A stretch of DNA of 64,000 nt. It comes from Echinometra lucunter (lineage: Eukaryota; Echinodermata; Echinoidea; Camarodonta; Echinometridae). Positions 26,262 through 36,467 of this stretch are shown here, piece by piece; positions within the stretch are counted from its first letter, which is position 1; every line of letters starts with the position of its first letter. The notes beneath the pieces were generated by a model. It worked only from the letters and a program-made list of their open reading frames with translations. It was not told where the DNA came from and did no database searches. The DNA is taken from NCBI GenBank assembly GCA_029962745.1, contig CM057169.1, positions 16,218,514 to 16,282,513 of the forward strand, written 5' to 3'. The translations under genes were made by a program, and so were the position numbers.

Positions 26262-27696
26262 GGTGGGGGGCGGGGGGGGTTCCTTCACCGGTACAGTACT
26301 GTGGAATCATGTATAGGAATCTGGCAAATAAAAAATAAACTAAAACCAAGCCATTTAAGCATGAAATGGCAACATGTTAAAAGACAAATGCATCTAAATT
26401 TATAACCCGTAAGTCTATGGGGCGTTTAAACCAAGCCTTTTTTTTTTTTGGGGGGGGGGAGATAACAAAAAACGTTTTCAAACCAAACTTGTTTTAAAAC
26501 TCGACTTAAAACGTTGTGTTTTGAACGTGCCAACCCTTATGATAATGATAGTTTTTCTTCACAAAGGGTAACCATACCAATATTACTACTGCTCTTCTTG
26601 CGGGCGGTGCAGTTATAACCCCAGCAAAGTTGGATACCAATTTAATACACCTGGGTCGAGAGAAACATAATTTATGTGGGCAAAACAACTTGTCCAAAGA
26701 TGTAAGCACCGAGCAATTGTCAAACTAAGGACAAATCGTATCACAGGCAAGAGATTTCACTACTAATAGTACACCGCAGTGCACCCATGATAATGACAAT
26801 GAATTTATATTAAATTTTACATCAACAGGAATCCAAACAGTCCAAGACCGCAAAGCTCCACGGACATCCATCGTAACTTCGTCGTGGAGTTCAACTTCGA
26901 GACAATGGAAGACTGGCCCAGGTACACCGTCGGCAGACAACAAATGATCTACCTCGCCTCTCACCCGAAAGCAAAGGATTTCTACCGAGTGCATAAGATA
27001 AGTCTTTGGGAACAGCTCGTTCCACGGATAGAGCAGAAGTTTGCCTTCGAGCCGACGGTTAATAACAATCCGTTTCTCCCTGGACCACAGATAATCAATC
27101 CGGGAGGAGGGCAAGTTACACACTCCGTGACCTCAGCTATTATGCCGGCGACATCGGGTGTTACGCCAGTAACTGATCCGTTTGTGACAGATATTGATAA
27201 CCGAATACCGGGTGCAGATATGACTCAGTCATGGACAGAATCGAACGCGTTGGAGACGGATAAACAGGAAAAGAAAGGTTTCTTAGTGGAACTTAGTATG
27301 GTGATTGCTATTGGCGGTTTTCTTCTTCTCCTAAACCTGATCATTCTTGGGGCCATATATTACTTGCGCGACAAGAGAAAAATTGAAAAGCGGTTAGCCA
27401 TGAAGTATTTGGCTTCACAGTCGGAGGAGAAGAAGCGCACCAGTTTGCATCCACAGACCACACCGGATAGCGGTATCGGCATACCAGTCGCACTGAACCT
27501 TAACCAACAATCCGGCCATCACGGAAGTAACCATCGTCACGTGCCGCCATCGGTACCGTCGCGTGCTGGCACGAGCGATCATAACCATGGCAACGGCGGA
27601 AGTCGGGACTATTCTTCGCTGAAATACAATCGTTCGCCGCAGCATTTTGGTGCCATCAGGAGAAACTCAGCAGGGGAAGTGGAGTTTGAAGTATAG
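17622..27696 (+). CDS. NLGN: Neuroligin-like cholinesterase-fold adhesion protein (six visible exons, 5' part missing)
   Basis: Exons at 17622-17774, 19440-19625, 21989-22439, 24929-25149, 25908-26055 and 26829-27696 join in matching phases (1,1,2,1,2) into about 674 residues. In order they give the oxyanion-hole region ([13 protein letters not shown]), DGSILASFG and NYRLGILG, the nucleophile elbow, the lid and Glu region, the TDHQW block, the [10 protein letters not shown] histidine motif, [13 protein letters not shown], a Thr/Pro-rich stalk, one transmembrane helix (near 27295-27365) and a tail of about 110 residues. Neuroligins are postsynaptic-type adhesion proteins that bind neurexin with an inactive esterase domain. 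The elbow here reads GVGSG, so the catalytic Ser is absent as in neuroligins, while the His and acidic positions remain. HGG is HGD, an extra change. The signal peptide and first ~150 residues are not visible. A divergent neuroligin-like paralogue is the main alternative. Confidence 0.9.
17912..18062 (+). pseudogene. Decayed tandem copy of the 3' end of the preceding exon plus intron
   Basis: CATTGTGATAACAGTAAATT and the following TACCGCCTGG repeat the exon's end exactly, 175 bp downstream of the original at 17737. Similarity continues into intron sequence (AGATAAGTTTTGGCA, then GACACGATTC). The copy has an added G that shifts the frame (CCTGGGGAATTTT), and its donor is altered from TAGGTAAGA to TTGTTGAGA. 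It also lacks an acceptor and the exon's first half. It is therefore a dead exon fragment. Confidence 0.85.
18071..18119. repeat. GA microsatellite with G-run
   Basis: About 35 bases of AG dinucleotides followed by a G-homopolymer, inside a neuroligin-like intron. Confidence 0.95.
18604..18977. mobile_element. Long palindromic MITE made of GGTGCAA/TTGCACC words
   Basis: The ends CACACTAAGAAAAAAAGGT and ACCTTTTTTTCTTAGTGTG are perfectly inverted. The arms remain similar for roughly 80 bp (for example AAATGCAACACTGGGAGC at left against AAATGCAACACTGGCAGC from the right). The whole interior is a series of short TGCACC/GGTGCA inverted repeats. There is no coding capacity. It sits in the intron between the first two visible neuroligin-like exons. 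Confidence 0.85.
19440..19625 (+). CDS. NLGN: Neuroligin-like exon (nucleophile-elbow region)
   Basis: The acceptor GATTTGCAG and donor GAG|GTATAA bound a phase 1 to phase 1 exon of 186 bp. It encodes [36 protein letters not shown] and [13 protein letters not shown]. Cholinesterases have GESAG at the elbow. Here it is GVGSG, so Gly replaces the nucleophile, which matches the inactive neuroligin class. Confidence 0.92.
19626..20240. other. Intron, nothing else recognised
   Basis: AT-rich intron sequence of the neuroligin-like gene, with no further exon or clear repeat. Confidence 0.6.
20241..20440 (+). repeat. tRNA-derived SINE (copy 1)
   Basis: The Leu/Ser-like tRNA head has an A-box TGGTCGAGTGGTCTAAGG and a B-box GGGGTTCGATCCCCG. 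A body follows with CTTGAGCAAGGCACTTTATC and ACCAACGTGTGCACGTG, then an A-rich tail. The CTTGAGCAAGGCACTT word also occurs in the conserved body of known V-type SINEs. A second copy lies at 34941 with the same body. Confidence 0.85.
21100..21200. repeat. C-run and A-rich low-complexity tract
   Basis: A CCCCCCCCC run is followed by about 80 bases of A-rich sequence with AAAC words. Reading frames here are artefacts of composition. Confidence 0.85.
21989..22439 (+). CDS. NLGN: Neuroligin-like exon (central esterase domain)
   Basis: The acceptor TTAACTTGTAG and donor AAG|GTATGG bound 451 bp, phase 1 to phase 2. It encodes [45 protein letters not shown] and [11 protein letters not shown]. The Glu in VRNEAF lies where cholinesterases keep the acidic member of the triad. 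Its higher GC content than the flanking introns supports coding. Confidence 0.92.
22852..23899. mobile_element. Non-autonomous hAT-type transposon
   Basis: The ends CAGTGGCGTATCTAGGG and CCCTAGATACGCCACTG are inverted repeats. They are flanked by a perfect 8-bp duplication, TGCAGTGT (22844-22851 and 23900-23907). CAGTGGCGTA-type ends with 8-bp duplications are typical of hAT elements. The 1048-bp interior has degenerate internal repeats around CATCGGCAG(T/G)GTAAATGCA and GGTCGCTTTGCTCCCT, and no transposase frame. Confidence 0.9.
24430..24890 (+). repeat. Long pyrimidine-rich tract before an exon
   Basis: About 450 bases on the + strand are dominated by C and T (CTTCTCCTTTCCC, TCTCTCTTTCTTTCCC and similar). 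The tract ends just before the acceptor at 24928. The long Ser/Leu/Phe-rich frames here are products of composition. Confidence 0.8.
24929..25149 (+). CDS. NLGN: Neuroligin-like exon (TDHQW block)
   Basis: The acceptor CATCTTTGCCAG and donor GCAG|GTTAGA bound 221 bp, phase 2 to phase 1. It encodes [34 protein letters not shown] and [25 protein letters not shown] is near-identical to the same block in vertebrate neuroligins. Confidence 0.92.
25150..25907. other. Intron, nothing else recognised
   Basis: AT-rich intron of the neuroligin-like gene. No additional exon or repeat was seen. Confidence 0.6.
25908..26055 (+). CDS. NLGN: Neuroligin-like exon (histidine motif)
   Basis: The acceptor TGCGACTCTAG and donor TCTGG|GTGAGT bound 148 bp, phase 1 to phase 2. 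It encodes [17 protein letters not shown] and [12 protein letters not shown]. The His of [10 protein letters not shown] sits at the catalytic His position of cholinesterases (HGYEIEFVFG) and is retained. [13 protein letters not shown] matches the region where neuroligins carry a variable loop. Confidence 0.92.
26219..26280. repeat. GA microsatellite with G-rich end
   Basis: About 40 bases of AG dinucleotides, then a G-rich run. It lies in the last neuroligin-like intron, which also has a T/G homopolymer junction near 26431-26459. Confidence 0.95.
26829..27696 (+). CDS. NLGN: Neuroligin-like terminal exon (esterase end, stalk, TM, tail)
   Basis: The acceptor TTTACATCAACAG opens the exon in phase 2 and it runs to the TAG stop at 27694-27696. 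It encodes [39 protein letters not shown], a Thr/Pro-rich stalk, then [20 protein letters not shown] and [15 protein letters not shown], a single transmembrane helix with a basic stop-transfer. The tail is His/Asn/Ser-rich ([21 protein letters not shown]) and ends EVEFEV. That end fits a hydrophobic-x-hydrophobic (class II) PDZ ligand rather than the STTRV of vertebrate neuroligins. Confidence 0.93.
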
Positions 27697-29410
27697 GAAC
27701 TGCTTTGATGAAATATTGTTTGTGTGACATTTTTTTTACGTGTGGGGACGCAGGGTGGACAATTGCTACTCTGCAGTGTGGCACTGTACGCATCATAGAC
27801 GAAGGTGATGGACTGGTGTGACGTCCGGATGCCTTTGCACCGGACCATCAGCGATATTACAAAGACTAAACTTGTAATGTGCCCACGATACACGAGCGTT
27901 ATCACAGGAATTCCGGGGGGTCACACGATCTTGCGTCCTGACCATTATGCAGAACACAATCATGCAGAATCATCAGCATCATGTTCGTCAGGTACGATCA
28001 CCACCTTCCTGCCAGTGATATTCTAAAGATTAACGGTCTCAGAAACAAGTGCTACGAAACGGTTAGCCGAAGGATGTTCCGCTACACGAAGTGTCTACAG
28101 GCATAGTCTTAAATCTGCTTGGACATAAAGGTGAGGGCGCTTCCCCGCTCTCCAGCTAGCGCTAACGGTAGCCTTAGCCATAAACAGGAAAAGACAGAAC
28201 ATTTTCATTATCACACTTACTGTGTGATAGACAGACATATGGACATAAATAAGGTATGAGGCAGTTGAAAGTGAAAGAAACTGAAAGAAAAATAACCGGA
28301 GAGAATAGAGGAGAAAGGAACAAAATTCAATTTTGTAGGGAAAGAAGACAGAAGATAAGAAAATGCAACGGTTAGAAGATGGGATCAGCGACGAGATGAT
28401 TATGACTGAAAACCCCCATTAAATCTGCTTCTGAATGGATAGAGAGTTTTAGTGAATATTTTCTATTCATGACATCCATGAGACCATATTTTATAATGTT
28501 GATCAGTAATCTGCTATGCAGCAAACTTTTTATGAAATTGTTAATAGACCAGTGTTGTTCAAGGTATATCAAAATGTAGAATGAAAGGGAAATATGCCAA
28601 TTACGATTAAAAGATGAAATGGTTAAAAAAAAGGTTAAGTATTCTAAAAAGCGGAAATGGCTCGAAATCTTCCAAGACCTTTTTATACTTGTGCTCTTCA
28701 AACCCTTGTTGCCATTATTTAATTAGGCAACACTTCGTTGCATCATAACTATTATTCCTTAGATACTAAATCATATTCGACCCAAAGCAGTGGAAAGCCA
28801 ACTTTTCATTATTTACACTGACTGACTTACGCTTAGAATTGCATTTATTAGTATGATAATCTCATTACACTGTATATTTTTGTTACCTTGTACAGATCAT
28901 CCATATAGTTTCTTTCTAGCTTAGAGTTATATAACTAGAATTCTGCAGTTATTTGATGTAGTTGAGCAATGACTTAGACTCTTAGAGACAAAAAGGCTGA
29001 AGGACTGTCATGATTTTCGAGAATGTTCGCTCTTAAAAGAAGAGTGGATCTTCATTCTCTTTTCACCCTCCCCCACAGTTAAGTCTCGGAATTTTTTTAA
29101 AAACATTTTTTTTTTGCTAAGGAGTAAATATGAATTAATTTTATAGAGTTTTCTCTGAAAAGAAAAGAAAAACATCTCTAATTTGATTCAGATATTTACT
29201 CCTCCTGGAGAATCACGCGAGTGCAGTCACACGATTTTACGCAGGGAAGCAACCCTGACTAAAGTTTGAAAACTGAACAGCGCCATCTTCGCTCATGATG
29301 ATCGTTCATGGCATTTGCAAATAGAATACATGTATATGAAAAGCGCATCACGTGAAGATCCGTCTTGGTGTGGGTTTAATAATAAAGACTGTCATCTTTC
29401 AAAAAAAAAA
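27697..29410 (+). other. Probable 3' untranslated region of the neuroligin-like gene, then non-coding DNA
   Basis: No further exon follows the stop. A candidate poly(A) signal AATAAA at 29381-29386 lies 14 bases before an A-run at about 29401. This is only a guess at the transcript end, because other AATAAA-like words exist nearby and no transcript data are available. Confidence 0.3.
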
Positions 29411-29868
29411 TTTTTTACCAATATTACCATGAGCGTAGAATAACATATAGTCCGAGACTTGAAAGCTGTTATCATTTGTTATGTCCTGATGTTTATTGAA
29501 ATATTTGTGAAATTCGCAGAATCAAAGCGCAATGCCTCAACAGAGTGCAATGTATGTAAATTATGACCAAAACTTAGATACCAAAAAGAAGAAATGATTC
29601 CATATAAATGCATATAGCAGTCTTTTTTATATTATGTGTGTAGACAAATAACGGAAATGCATATAAGTATAGACCAAATCTCATTCTCTCATGTTTTCAA
29701 AGCCGTAGAACATGATTCGCTATAATTATAAGAAGAGGAAATGTGATGCTGAAATTAAGACGAGTTCTCTAATGTATTTAAGGCATTCAAATCGTATAAG
29801 CATACCTCTGACCAAAGGGTGGCTCCTGCTCATCCGATTGTCGGCCAGGTGAGACGTTTTGTGTTTAA

Positions 29869-30427
29869 GGCTCGTTCTGCAGGATCAGCGTTTTGAGATC
29901 ACAGTAATGGAACAGAGATCTTAAACTCTTTCATATGATACCGCGTTTCTAGCTTTTTTCTCCACGCGGAACTTGGTTTGAAAGCATCAATCAATATTTC
30001 TTTAAAACCGCGTTGCGACAAAACAGAGCGCCGGGCGCGAAATATTTTTCCCCAAACAGGTTTACCTGTTGGCACATGTAAAGCCTATGACGGAATTGTT
30101 CGAAACATGTCTGAGAAGTAAGACTAGTAATGAATTCCGGTACAAATGTCATAGAGAACGCTTTCTCGGCGTCAACTGTTCGTCGCCCAGTCGAATGGAT
30201 GGTCGTTCTATAAACAAAGTCACGGGTTCGATTTCCTCTCTCGTCTGTGTTAAATTCTTGGCGTTTATTTCGTCAGAAATAGTTTAAGCTATTCATGAAT
30301 CCAGTCGTATTTCGTAAACCTGTTTGGGAAAAAAATTTACGCGCACCGGCCACCATTGTTTTTTTTTTATATTTTAACTGAACATTCTAACCATCAAAAC
30401 GCTGATTGTGACCTGAAAAACGAATCC
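29869..30427. mobile_element. Inverted-repeat element, about 0.55 kb
   Basis: Two separate inner blocks pair in inverted order. CCCCAAACAGGTTTACC at left matches CGTAAACCTGTTTGGGAAA at right, and GATCAGCGTTTTGAGATCAC matches CAAAACGCTGATTGTGACC. The order and spacing agree with one foldback element whose arms have diverged. Outer ends (GGCTCGTTCTGCAGG against CCTGAAAAACGAATCC) are approximate. There is no coding capacity. Confidence 0.6.
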
Positions 30428-31280
30428 AAACGTTTATCAAGTTGCAGCCACTCTTTCCTTAATTCCAATATCACCAATCACCAATAAATAAAAAATATTT
30501 TATATATGAACGTTGTTTGAGATAACCCTGTCCCAACATTCCCTTCTTTTGGCATGGACCAACGTAGATATTTATCAGATATGATATTGTTTGGTACGTT
30601 GTGGAGTATTTTAGTTGTGTGTCATTATTATTTTGTTAGAGATGTTAATATCACTTCACCACATTATTGAAGATTACATGCGTTCCATTTTCTTGCTCCC
30701 GGCTCTGTTTTTTTGTTGATAGATGGGTAGAGTCGTTCCATATATCTGAAATGTGTTTATTCTAGAATTCGGTCCTCGAGGAAATCTAAGGAGCATGTCT
30801 CTTCATGTAACATTTTGTATTTTTTTCTATACACTCTAAATCTTCTTTATGTTGAATCTAATTAGGAATTCTTTATGTGTGAGTATAAGCGCGACACGTA
30901 TATTCATGAGGAAATCGTTGGATATATGTAATCACTCGACAGTTAAGGTTCAAGACTTTTAAGCATCAGTTCTATAAGGCCCCAAATTTGAAGCAATCGT
31001 GGCAAAACTTAAACATTGGTGGTAACCAGCCGACCAAACAGCATGCTGTGATGCTTAATTGCATTCTTCGGTAATAAGAAAAACATTTGCTCTCGATATT
31101 TAAAGTCTATCCACAATCAAATACTACGTTCTTCTGTAGGATGGAAATTTCTGAAAGAGCCTTAACGAATGCTGCAAGGTTGATTAACTGATTATCAAAG
31201 TAGAATAATTATTTGCTCCATATTTCCATCATAATTATAGGAAGATAATAAGTATGACTTGGAAAGTTCACTAAGCTTTG
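30428..31280. other. Non-coding stretch
   Basis: AT-rich, with no gene or clear repeat recognised. Confidence 0.5.
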
Positions 31281-31326
31281 CTAGAGAGAGAGAGAGAGAG
31301 CGGAAGTGTGCGGACGTGTGTGTGCA

Positions 31327-31358
<32 letters not shown>

Positions 31359-31385
31359 CGTGTGTGTTGCGGGGGAGGGGTGGAG
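31281..31385. repeat. GA and GT microsatellites
   Basis: AG dinucleotides at 31284-31300 are followed by GT dinucleotides at about 31315-31370, with a G-rich end. Confidence 0.9.
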
Positions 31386-32970
31386 GAATGTGCATGTTTG
31401 ATGGGAAAGGGGCGGTAATGCCGAGTAAAAGAATAAATCTTTTTTTTTTAAAGTAATCGGAAGCACGTTCTAGTAACTGCATTATAGGAGTAAAGTAGAA
31501 ACTAGTTGTTATATTTGGTTTTAATCTGATTTCTGTTAGTCCAATTGTTTTTGCAAATTATAATGTGTCCTTTGAAAGGAATTTATCGGACATAAATTAA
31601 GAAAAAAAAAACAACGAAAGAATACAATAAACTAGAAGAACGTGTTAAAAAGTTTTGTTACATTCTATTCCATGCGCGGTCGGTAATTCCCATCGAATTT
31701 CAAGATTGTTATCCTACTGTATCGTCTTGATAGATTTCTGCGAGTTGTTTATTCATTTATTCATTCATTTTCCACTCATGAGGTGGAACGACCTACATGT
31801 AGAAGCAGAACTGCTTTCTATAGGGGTTCATATCCGATGTATGAAGAAAAGAAAGAATTGCAACCCGAGCGTAATTAAATCAGGCTTGCCTCCACTTTTT
31901 CAGGATTACCCTTTTATCAAAGGTATTTTTGATTGCCTTGGACAGTATGCTCTATGAAATGATTGAAGATCAATGAATTGCCATGCATGAATTATTGCAC
32001 TCTGGCATATTCTCGCTATTTCAATAACAACTGGTATATTAACGTAATGAATTTACTGAAAATCAACGTCAGCATCTTTCATCATGTTGATGGTACTTTA
32101 GGAGAAAGCAGCGTCGCCATGGAATTAGAGAATTTGAAATCAAGGCCTTTTCTACTAAATCTACCTAAAGTAAGTGTCGATAAATCATACATAGTAAGGT
32201 GAAGGAGGTGTACTTCTTTGTGCGATTAAGTTTTTATCCGAATGTTGAAAATTCTTCTAAATTTGTATCTCGATGTTGATTTATACAACAGGCGACAATG
32301 GTCTGTTAATCGTTTGCCAAGCAATACAAGTGTGTTTGAGATTGTATTTGTATGCTGTAAACATGAGTATGTATGCATTGAATTATTAATAAATTATTAC
32401 ACTTGTTAATAAAAATGGATCTTGCATTAGTCTTACGTAACATACGTGTGTATATATAAAATGGGTGAATATATTAGAAATGAATTTACCGTACAGTAAT
32501 CATAATTATGTGTGGAATGACTAGGAATCATTCAAACTATCAAAACGCCATACTTTGCACATTACGACAAACTTTTTGCATGCTTACTCAATATTTTTAA
32601 TTTCTTCATTTAGGACGCAGTCAATGTGAGCAAATGACTCCACTTGAGCAACGAATATTAGCAGTAACCATGGTAACAGCAAGAACACAACAACAACAAA
32701 ACAACACACGCATAAAAGGAGAATGACTTTGAAATGGAAAAGACAGGACCCCTCCAACAACTTCCCTAATCGATGACATTTTAATTCCCTATAGAGACTT
32801 TTGCCCGCTCCCACACCCACTCCCCAGACCCCCTCCAGCTCCCCAACCATGTCAGAAGCCCTCGATGGCTGGAACCATGAACCAATTGAAATACAAATTG
32901 ACCCATTGAAACAAATAGGTCTCCATTGCCCACATGGAATACCAATTGGCAATTGGGAGTACATGGAAAG
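31386..32970. other. Non-coding stretch
   Basis: No supported gene. Short open frames show no domains or splice borders. Confidence 0.5.
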
Positions 32971-32973
32971 TGA

Positions 32974-33044
32974 AACAATGGGTCCCCATTAACCCTTTGG
33001 GTTAACTTCAATGGGTTAATGGGGTTAACGGGGACCCATTGTTT
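32974..33044. repeat. Palindrome of ACAATGGGTCCCC ends
   Basis: ACAATGGGTCCCCATTAACC at left is mirrored by GGTTAACGGGGACCCATTGT at right, and the centre GGGTTAAC/GTTAACCC words also pair. It could form a hairpin of about 70 bases. Related CCATTG words continue to the left (32855-32970), so it may be part of a larger degenerate element. Confidence 0.75.
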
Positions 33045-33404
33045 ATGGGATATACTTGCTACTGATATATGTCAGAAAACTCACACACTCTCCCAAAGGA
33101 CTATACATTGTGTCGCAGAAACCCCCCCCCACGAAACTGAGATGTATCGATGTTTATTCATATCTTAATCACAATTATGATATACCTAATACATAATTGT
33201 AAAGCTTAGACCCTCTTCTTTCATCAGATACCACTCGTATGGTACTAGTACATACCTCACGCATGAGTGAATCAGAACAAAATGAAGCAGGGCTTCCAAC
33301 AGTCCTTTGCACAACGATACCTCAAATTCGAGATATTTGTTTTAAGTGGTATAGGATGTTTGACCTCGGTCAAACATACGAAAACTGCCTTCGGGCCACT
33401 CTTT

Positions 33405-33850
33405 GGGGGCGGCTGACGGGCACAAAACAGCAGCAAATTTGTCTGTCATGGGTCATTCCATAATCTGTGTGAGGAGCTCCAAAATCTGCCATGGGTTTCG
33501 TGTGGTGCCTCTTTCATCTAACGAAGCCTATAATGTAGCCTCTATGCTATAATGCCCTTTTGGGGCGTCTGCCGGGCACTTAGCAGCAGAAAATTCGTCT
33601 GGCATGGGCCATTCCGAATTCAGTGTAATGAGCCGCAAAATCTGCCATGGGTTTCGTGTGGTACCTCGTTCATCTAACCAAGCCTCTATGTAGCCTCTAT
33701 GCAATAATTGGCCCTTTGGGGGCGTCTGCTGGGCACTTTGCAGCAGAAAATTCGTCTGTCATGGGCCATTCCGAATTCAGTGTGATGAGCCGCAAAATCT
33801 GCCGTGGGTTTCATGTGGTACCTCGTTCATCTAATCTAATCCCTTTTTTG
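33405..33850 (+). repeat. Tandem array, about three units of 156-157 bp
   Basis: Units start near GGGGCGGCTGACGGGCAC (33405), GGGGCGTCTGCCGGGCAC (33562) and GGGGGCGTCTGCTGGGCAC (33718). They share GCAGCAGAAAATTCGTCTG, GGGCCATTCCGAATTCAGTG and CTGCCATGGGTTTCGTGTGG. The first unit is the most diverged. No gene is carried. Confidence 0.9.
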
Positions 33851-34940
33851 GCCCCTTTTAAAAGGCCCCAGGGGCCACATGCAGCAGAGGTGCAACGGCA
33901 GACGCCCAGTTTGGTATATGCGGGGTTCCTTCCCAGGTGTTCCAATACTTAGATGTTGGTACCTCGTTCATTTAATCAAAAGTCACCTGGCTGCCGGTCT
34001 AGTACCTAGCTATGTTGATTTTTGCCCGGATTAAGATGGCGGACGGCCTGATCAATTCGTCACAGCAATCTGGGGAGTACGCCCTCTAGTGTCAATATAT
34101 AGGATCTCTATGCCGGCGGCGCGGACGCCGGGCCGAAACATGCATGTACTATGCACGCTTAGACTCAAGGACGAGGCGTAATACCAGTTCCGTGGCATCA
34201 TGATATTGAAATCCAGTTCCAGTGACCCTCTTTTATTCCAAGAAGTTATCGGTTCCAAAGACCATTTTTCCGTGATAAGCCCGTTCCGAAGCCCCCTTTT
34301 AGGTCTAGCCAGCGGCACATAGGGCTATACCTACCACTTCTGGGGTTGAGTGCCCCCACCCGGCTTAAAAGCTGTCGATACTTTTACAGAACAGTCAAAA
34401 AAGATTTCAAGTAGTCTAAATTCTTGTAAACGCTATTCTGACTTCGATGCCCAACTTACTGCTTCATGCATATTGCATACACTGCCAAGTGAATACGTGA
34501 TATTTCAATGAAAACAAGAATTCAAAGATTTCGCGTCCTCCATGCATTGAATACCACCTGTACATTGATAGACGACACACACCGAGCGAAAGCGAACCGA
34601 GATGCCAGGGCACAGTGTACCGTACAGCTTAGAATACGTGAACAGGAGCCAGCGGACACGGTGTTATACATGAAAGGTACTGAGCAAATGCAGGGCCGTA
34701 TTTCATGAGGTAAATTTTCAGTTCAGAGCTTGATGTTAAGATAGTCTACATACCTTTCCACACTGGAACATAGCTCAAATCCCAATTCTTGAGAGGAGAC
34801 GCCACTGATGGTTCAAAATCGTTATTTGAAGTGCAGACACTATCCTAAAAATATAGATTTCTAACTCCGTTCGTTCCAAGGATTTTTTTTTTTGAGTATG
34901 GACCATCGCGATATTCATATCGATACCAGACGATCACACG
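33851..34940. other. Non-coding stretch
   Basis: No supported gene. Open frames on both strands around 34050-34320 and 34508-34708 have no recognisable domain. Confidence 0.45.
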
Positions 34941-35150
34941 GCACGGAGGTGGTCGAGTGGTCTAAGGCGCTTGACTGATGACGCGAAAGTCGGGGGTTCG
35001 ATCCCCGTGGTACGGCACTTATGCCTTTGAACAAGGCATTTTATCTACATTGATTTTATCGTACATCAAATAAATGAAAATGCTATATGCATTACTGATA
35101 CCAACGTGTGCACGTGATTTAAAAAAAGCAACAAAAACAAACTAAAACAA
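34941..35150 (+). repeat. tRNA-derived SINE (copy 2)
   Basis: The head TGGTCGAGTGGTCTAAGGCG, the B-box GGGGTTCGATCCCCG and the same body as the 20241 copy (ATCTACATTG, TTTTATCGTACATCA, ACCAACGTGTGCACGTG) are present, then an A/C-rich tail. The anticodon-loop region differs from copy 1, as expected for independent retroposed copies. Confidence 0.85.
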
Positions 35151-35828
35151 AACAAAACACAAGCCATTTTCTCAAAGCGATTGGTTTCACGTCCATCATA
35201 TAGAAAAGACTGAAATTAACTCGATAATCGTGTATTTTATTCTCGAAACTTCTCGAAACAAACTGTAAGGGTGAGCTACTAGAATACAATGACATCATTC
35301 AGGCCCGTTCTACCGATTCGGACTACCCCCCCCCCAAAAAAAAAATATATATATCCCCGAAATTCGAGCATTTCTTCTCTTGCTCTGCTCGTCGGTAAAT
35401 TTTTCAGAAAAAAAAACTGTCCCAGGTGCATCGCGGACCCCCCTCCCCCCAAATATATTTCCATTATTTTAAATCTGGTTCCAAAAATACCTTTTCCTTT
35501 TACACCTTTACCATTCAGTTATATAGTGTATGCAGGAGAGTTTGAAATTATTGACAAAATATCTGGAACCGGGGGGGGGGGGGGGGGTAGATACCCTAAA
35601 GGCGTAACGCGCGTTACACGCCTGATGCTGAAATAAATACCCCTTTTACTTGTTTTTATGTACGCGGATGATATACATGCCTCAATAAAACATACCCCAC
35701 CACCCCACCCGGCATGCCGGGGGATCTGGAATCACTGGACGTTTTTTTAAACTTAACATACTGATAGGAATGAAGGTGGGCGTACAGTCTGGCACTGACG
35801 ACGGGTCATTTCAACAATGTTCAAAAGC

Positions 35829-35903
35829 GTTAGGGTTGGGGTAAGGGTTAGGGTTAGGGTTAGGATTAGGGTTAGGATTAGGATTAGGATTAGGATTAGG
35901 GTT
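35829..35903 (+). repeat. Interstitial telomere-type repeat (TTAGGG with TTAGGA variants)
   Basis: About 12 tandem hexamers read TTAGGG or TTAGGA on the + strand, with some degeneration at the left (TTGGGGTAAGGG). TTAGGG is the telomere unit of most deuterostomes. The array is short and embedded in single-copy DNA, so it is interstitial and not a chromosome end. Confidence 0.9.
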
Positions 35904-36467
35904 TCAGCTTGCGTCTGCAGGATTGGTGCCTATATAGTGCTTACCTTTCTAAGTGTGCCGATCAAGGATACCGTAGTTCAAAGCAGCATTTTTTCTGTTC
36001 ATTATTGCATTTATCAATTTTCTTTGTTAAACGTCCCTTACAAGCATGACAAGGTACATTGTCGAGACGGCAAAAGAGTTAACGGCATGCAATAAGTATC
36101 AACTTTACGAAAACTACTTCACAGCCACACAAACGATGTCCCTCCCACACCTCCAACAATGTGCGTCAAAGTCTGCGATCGCGATTGCCGGCGCAGTTCT
36201 ACGTTGGCGGAATGAAGAATCATGAGCAATGGTATTGAGTGTAATAAAATGACCCTGAAAATGCCCCCAAAAGGAATCTCCAAAATCTAAATCTGTTTTT
36301 AAAACAACTGGTTTGCAAGATATTTAACGCGATCTATGAAGCAAAATGCAGGAGCTTACTGATATATAAATGTTTATTTTTTTCTCCAAAAGTGCTTCCT
36401 TTCCCCCAAAAGAAATTACAATGTGTTCAAATATTTTAAAGGGGAATAAAATTTGATATTGGTAACG

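Noticed and set aside
35829..35903. Chromosome end
   Set aside because: The TTAGGG run is only about 75 bp, is degenerate, and is followed by 28 kb of ordinary DNA with genes.
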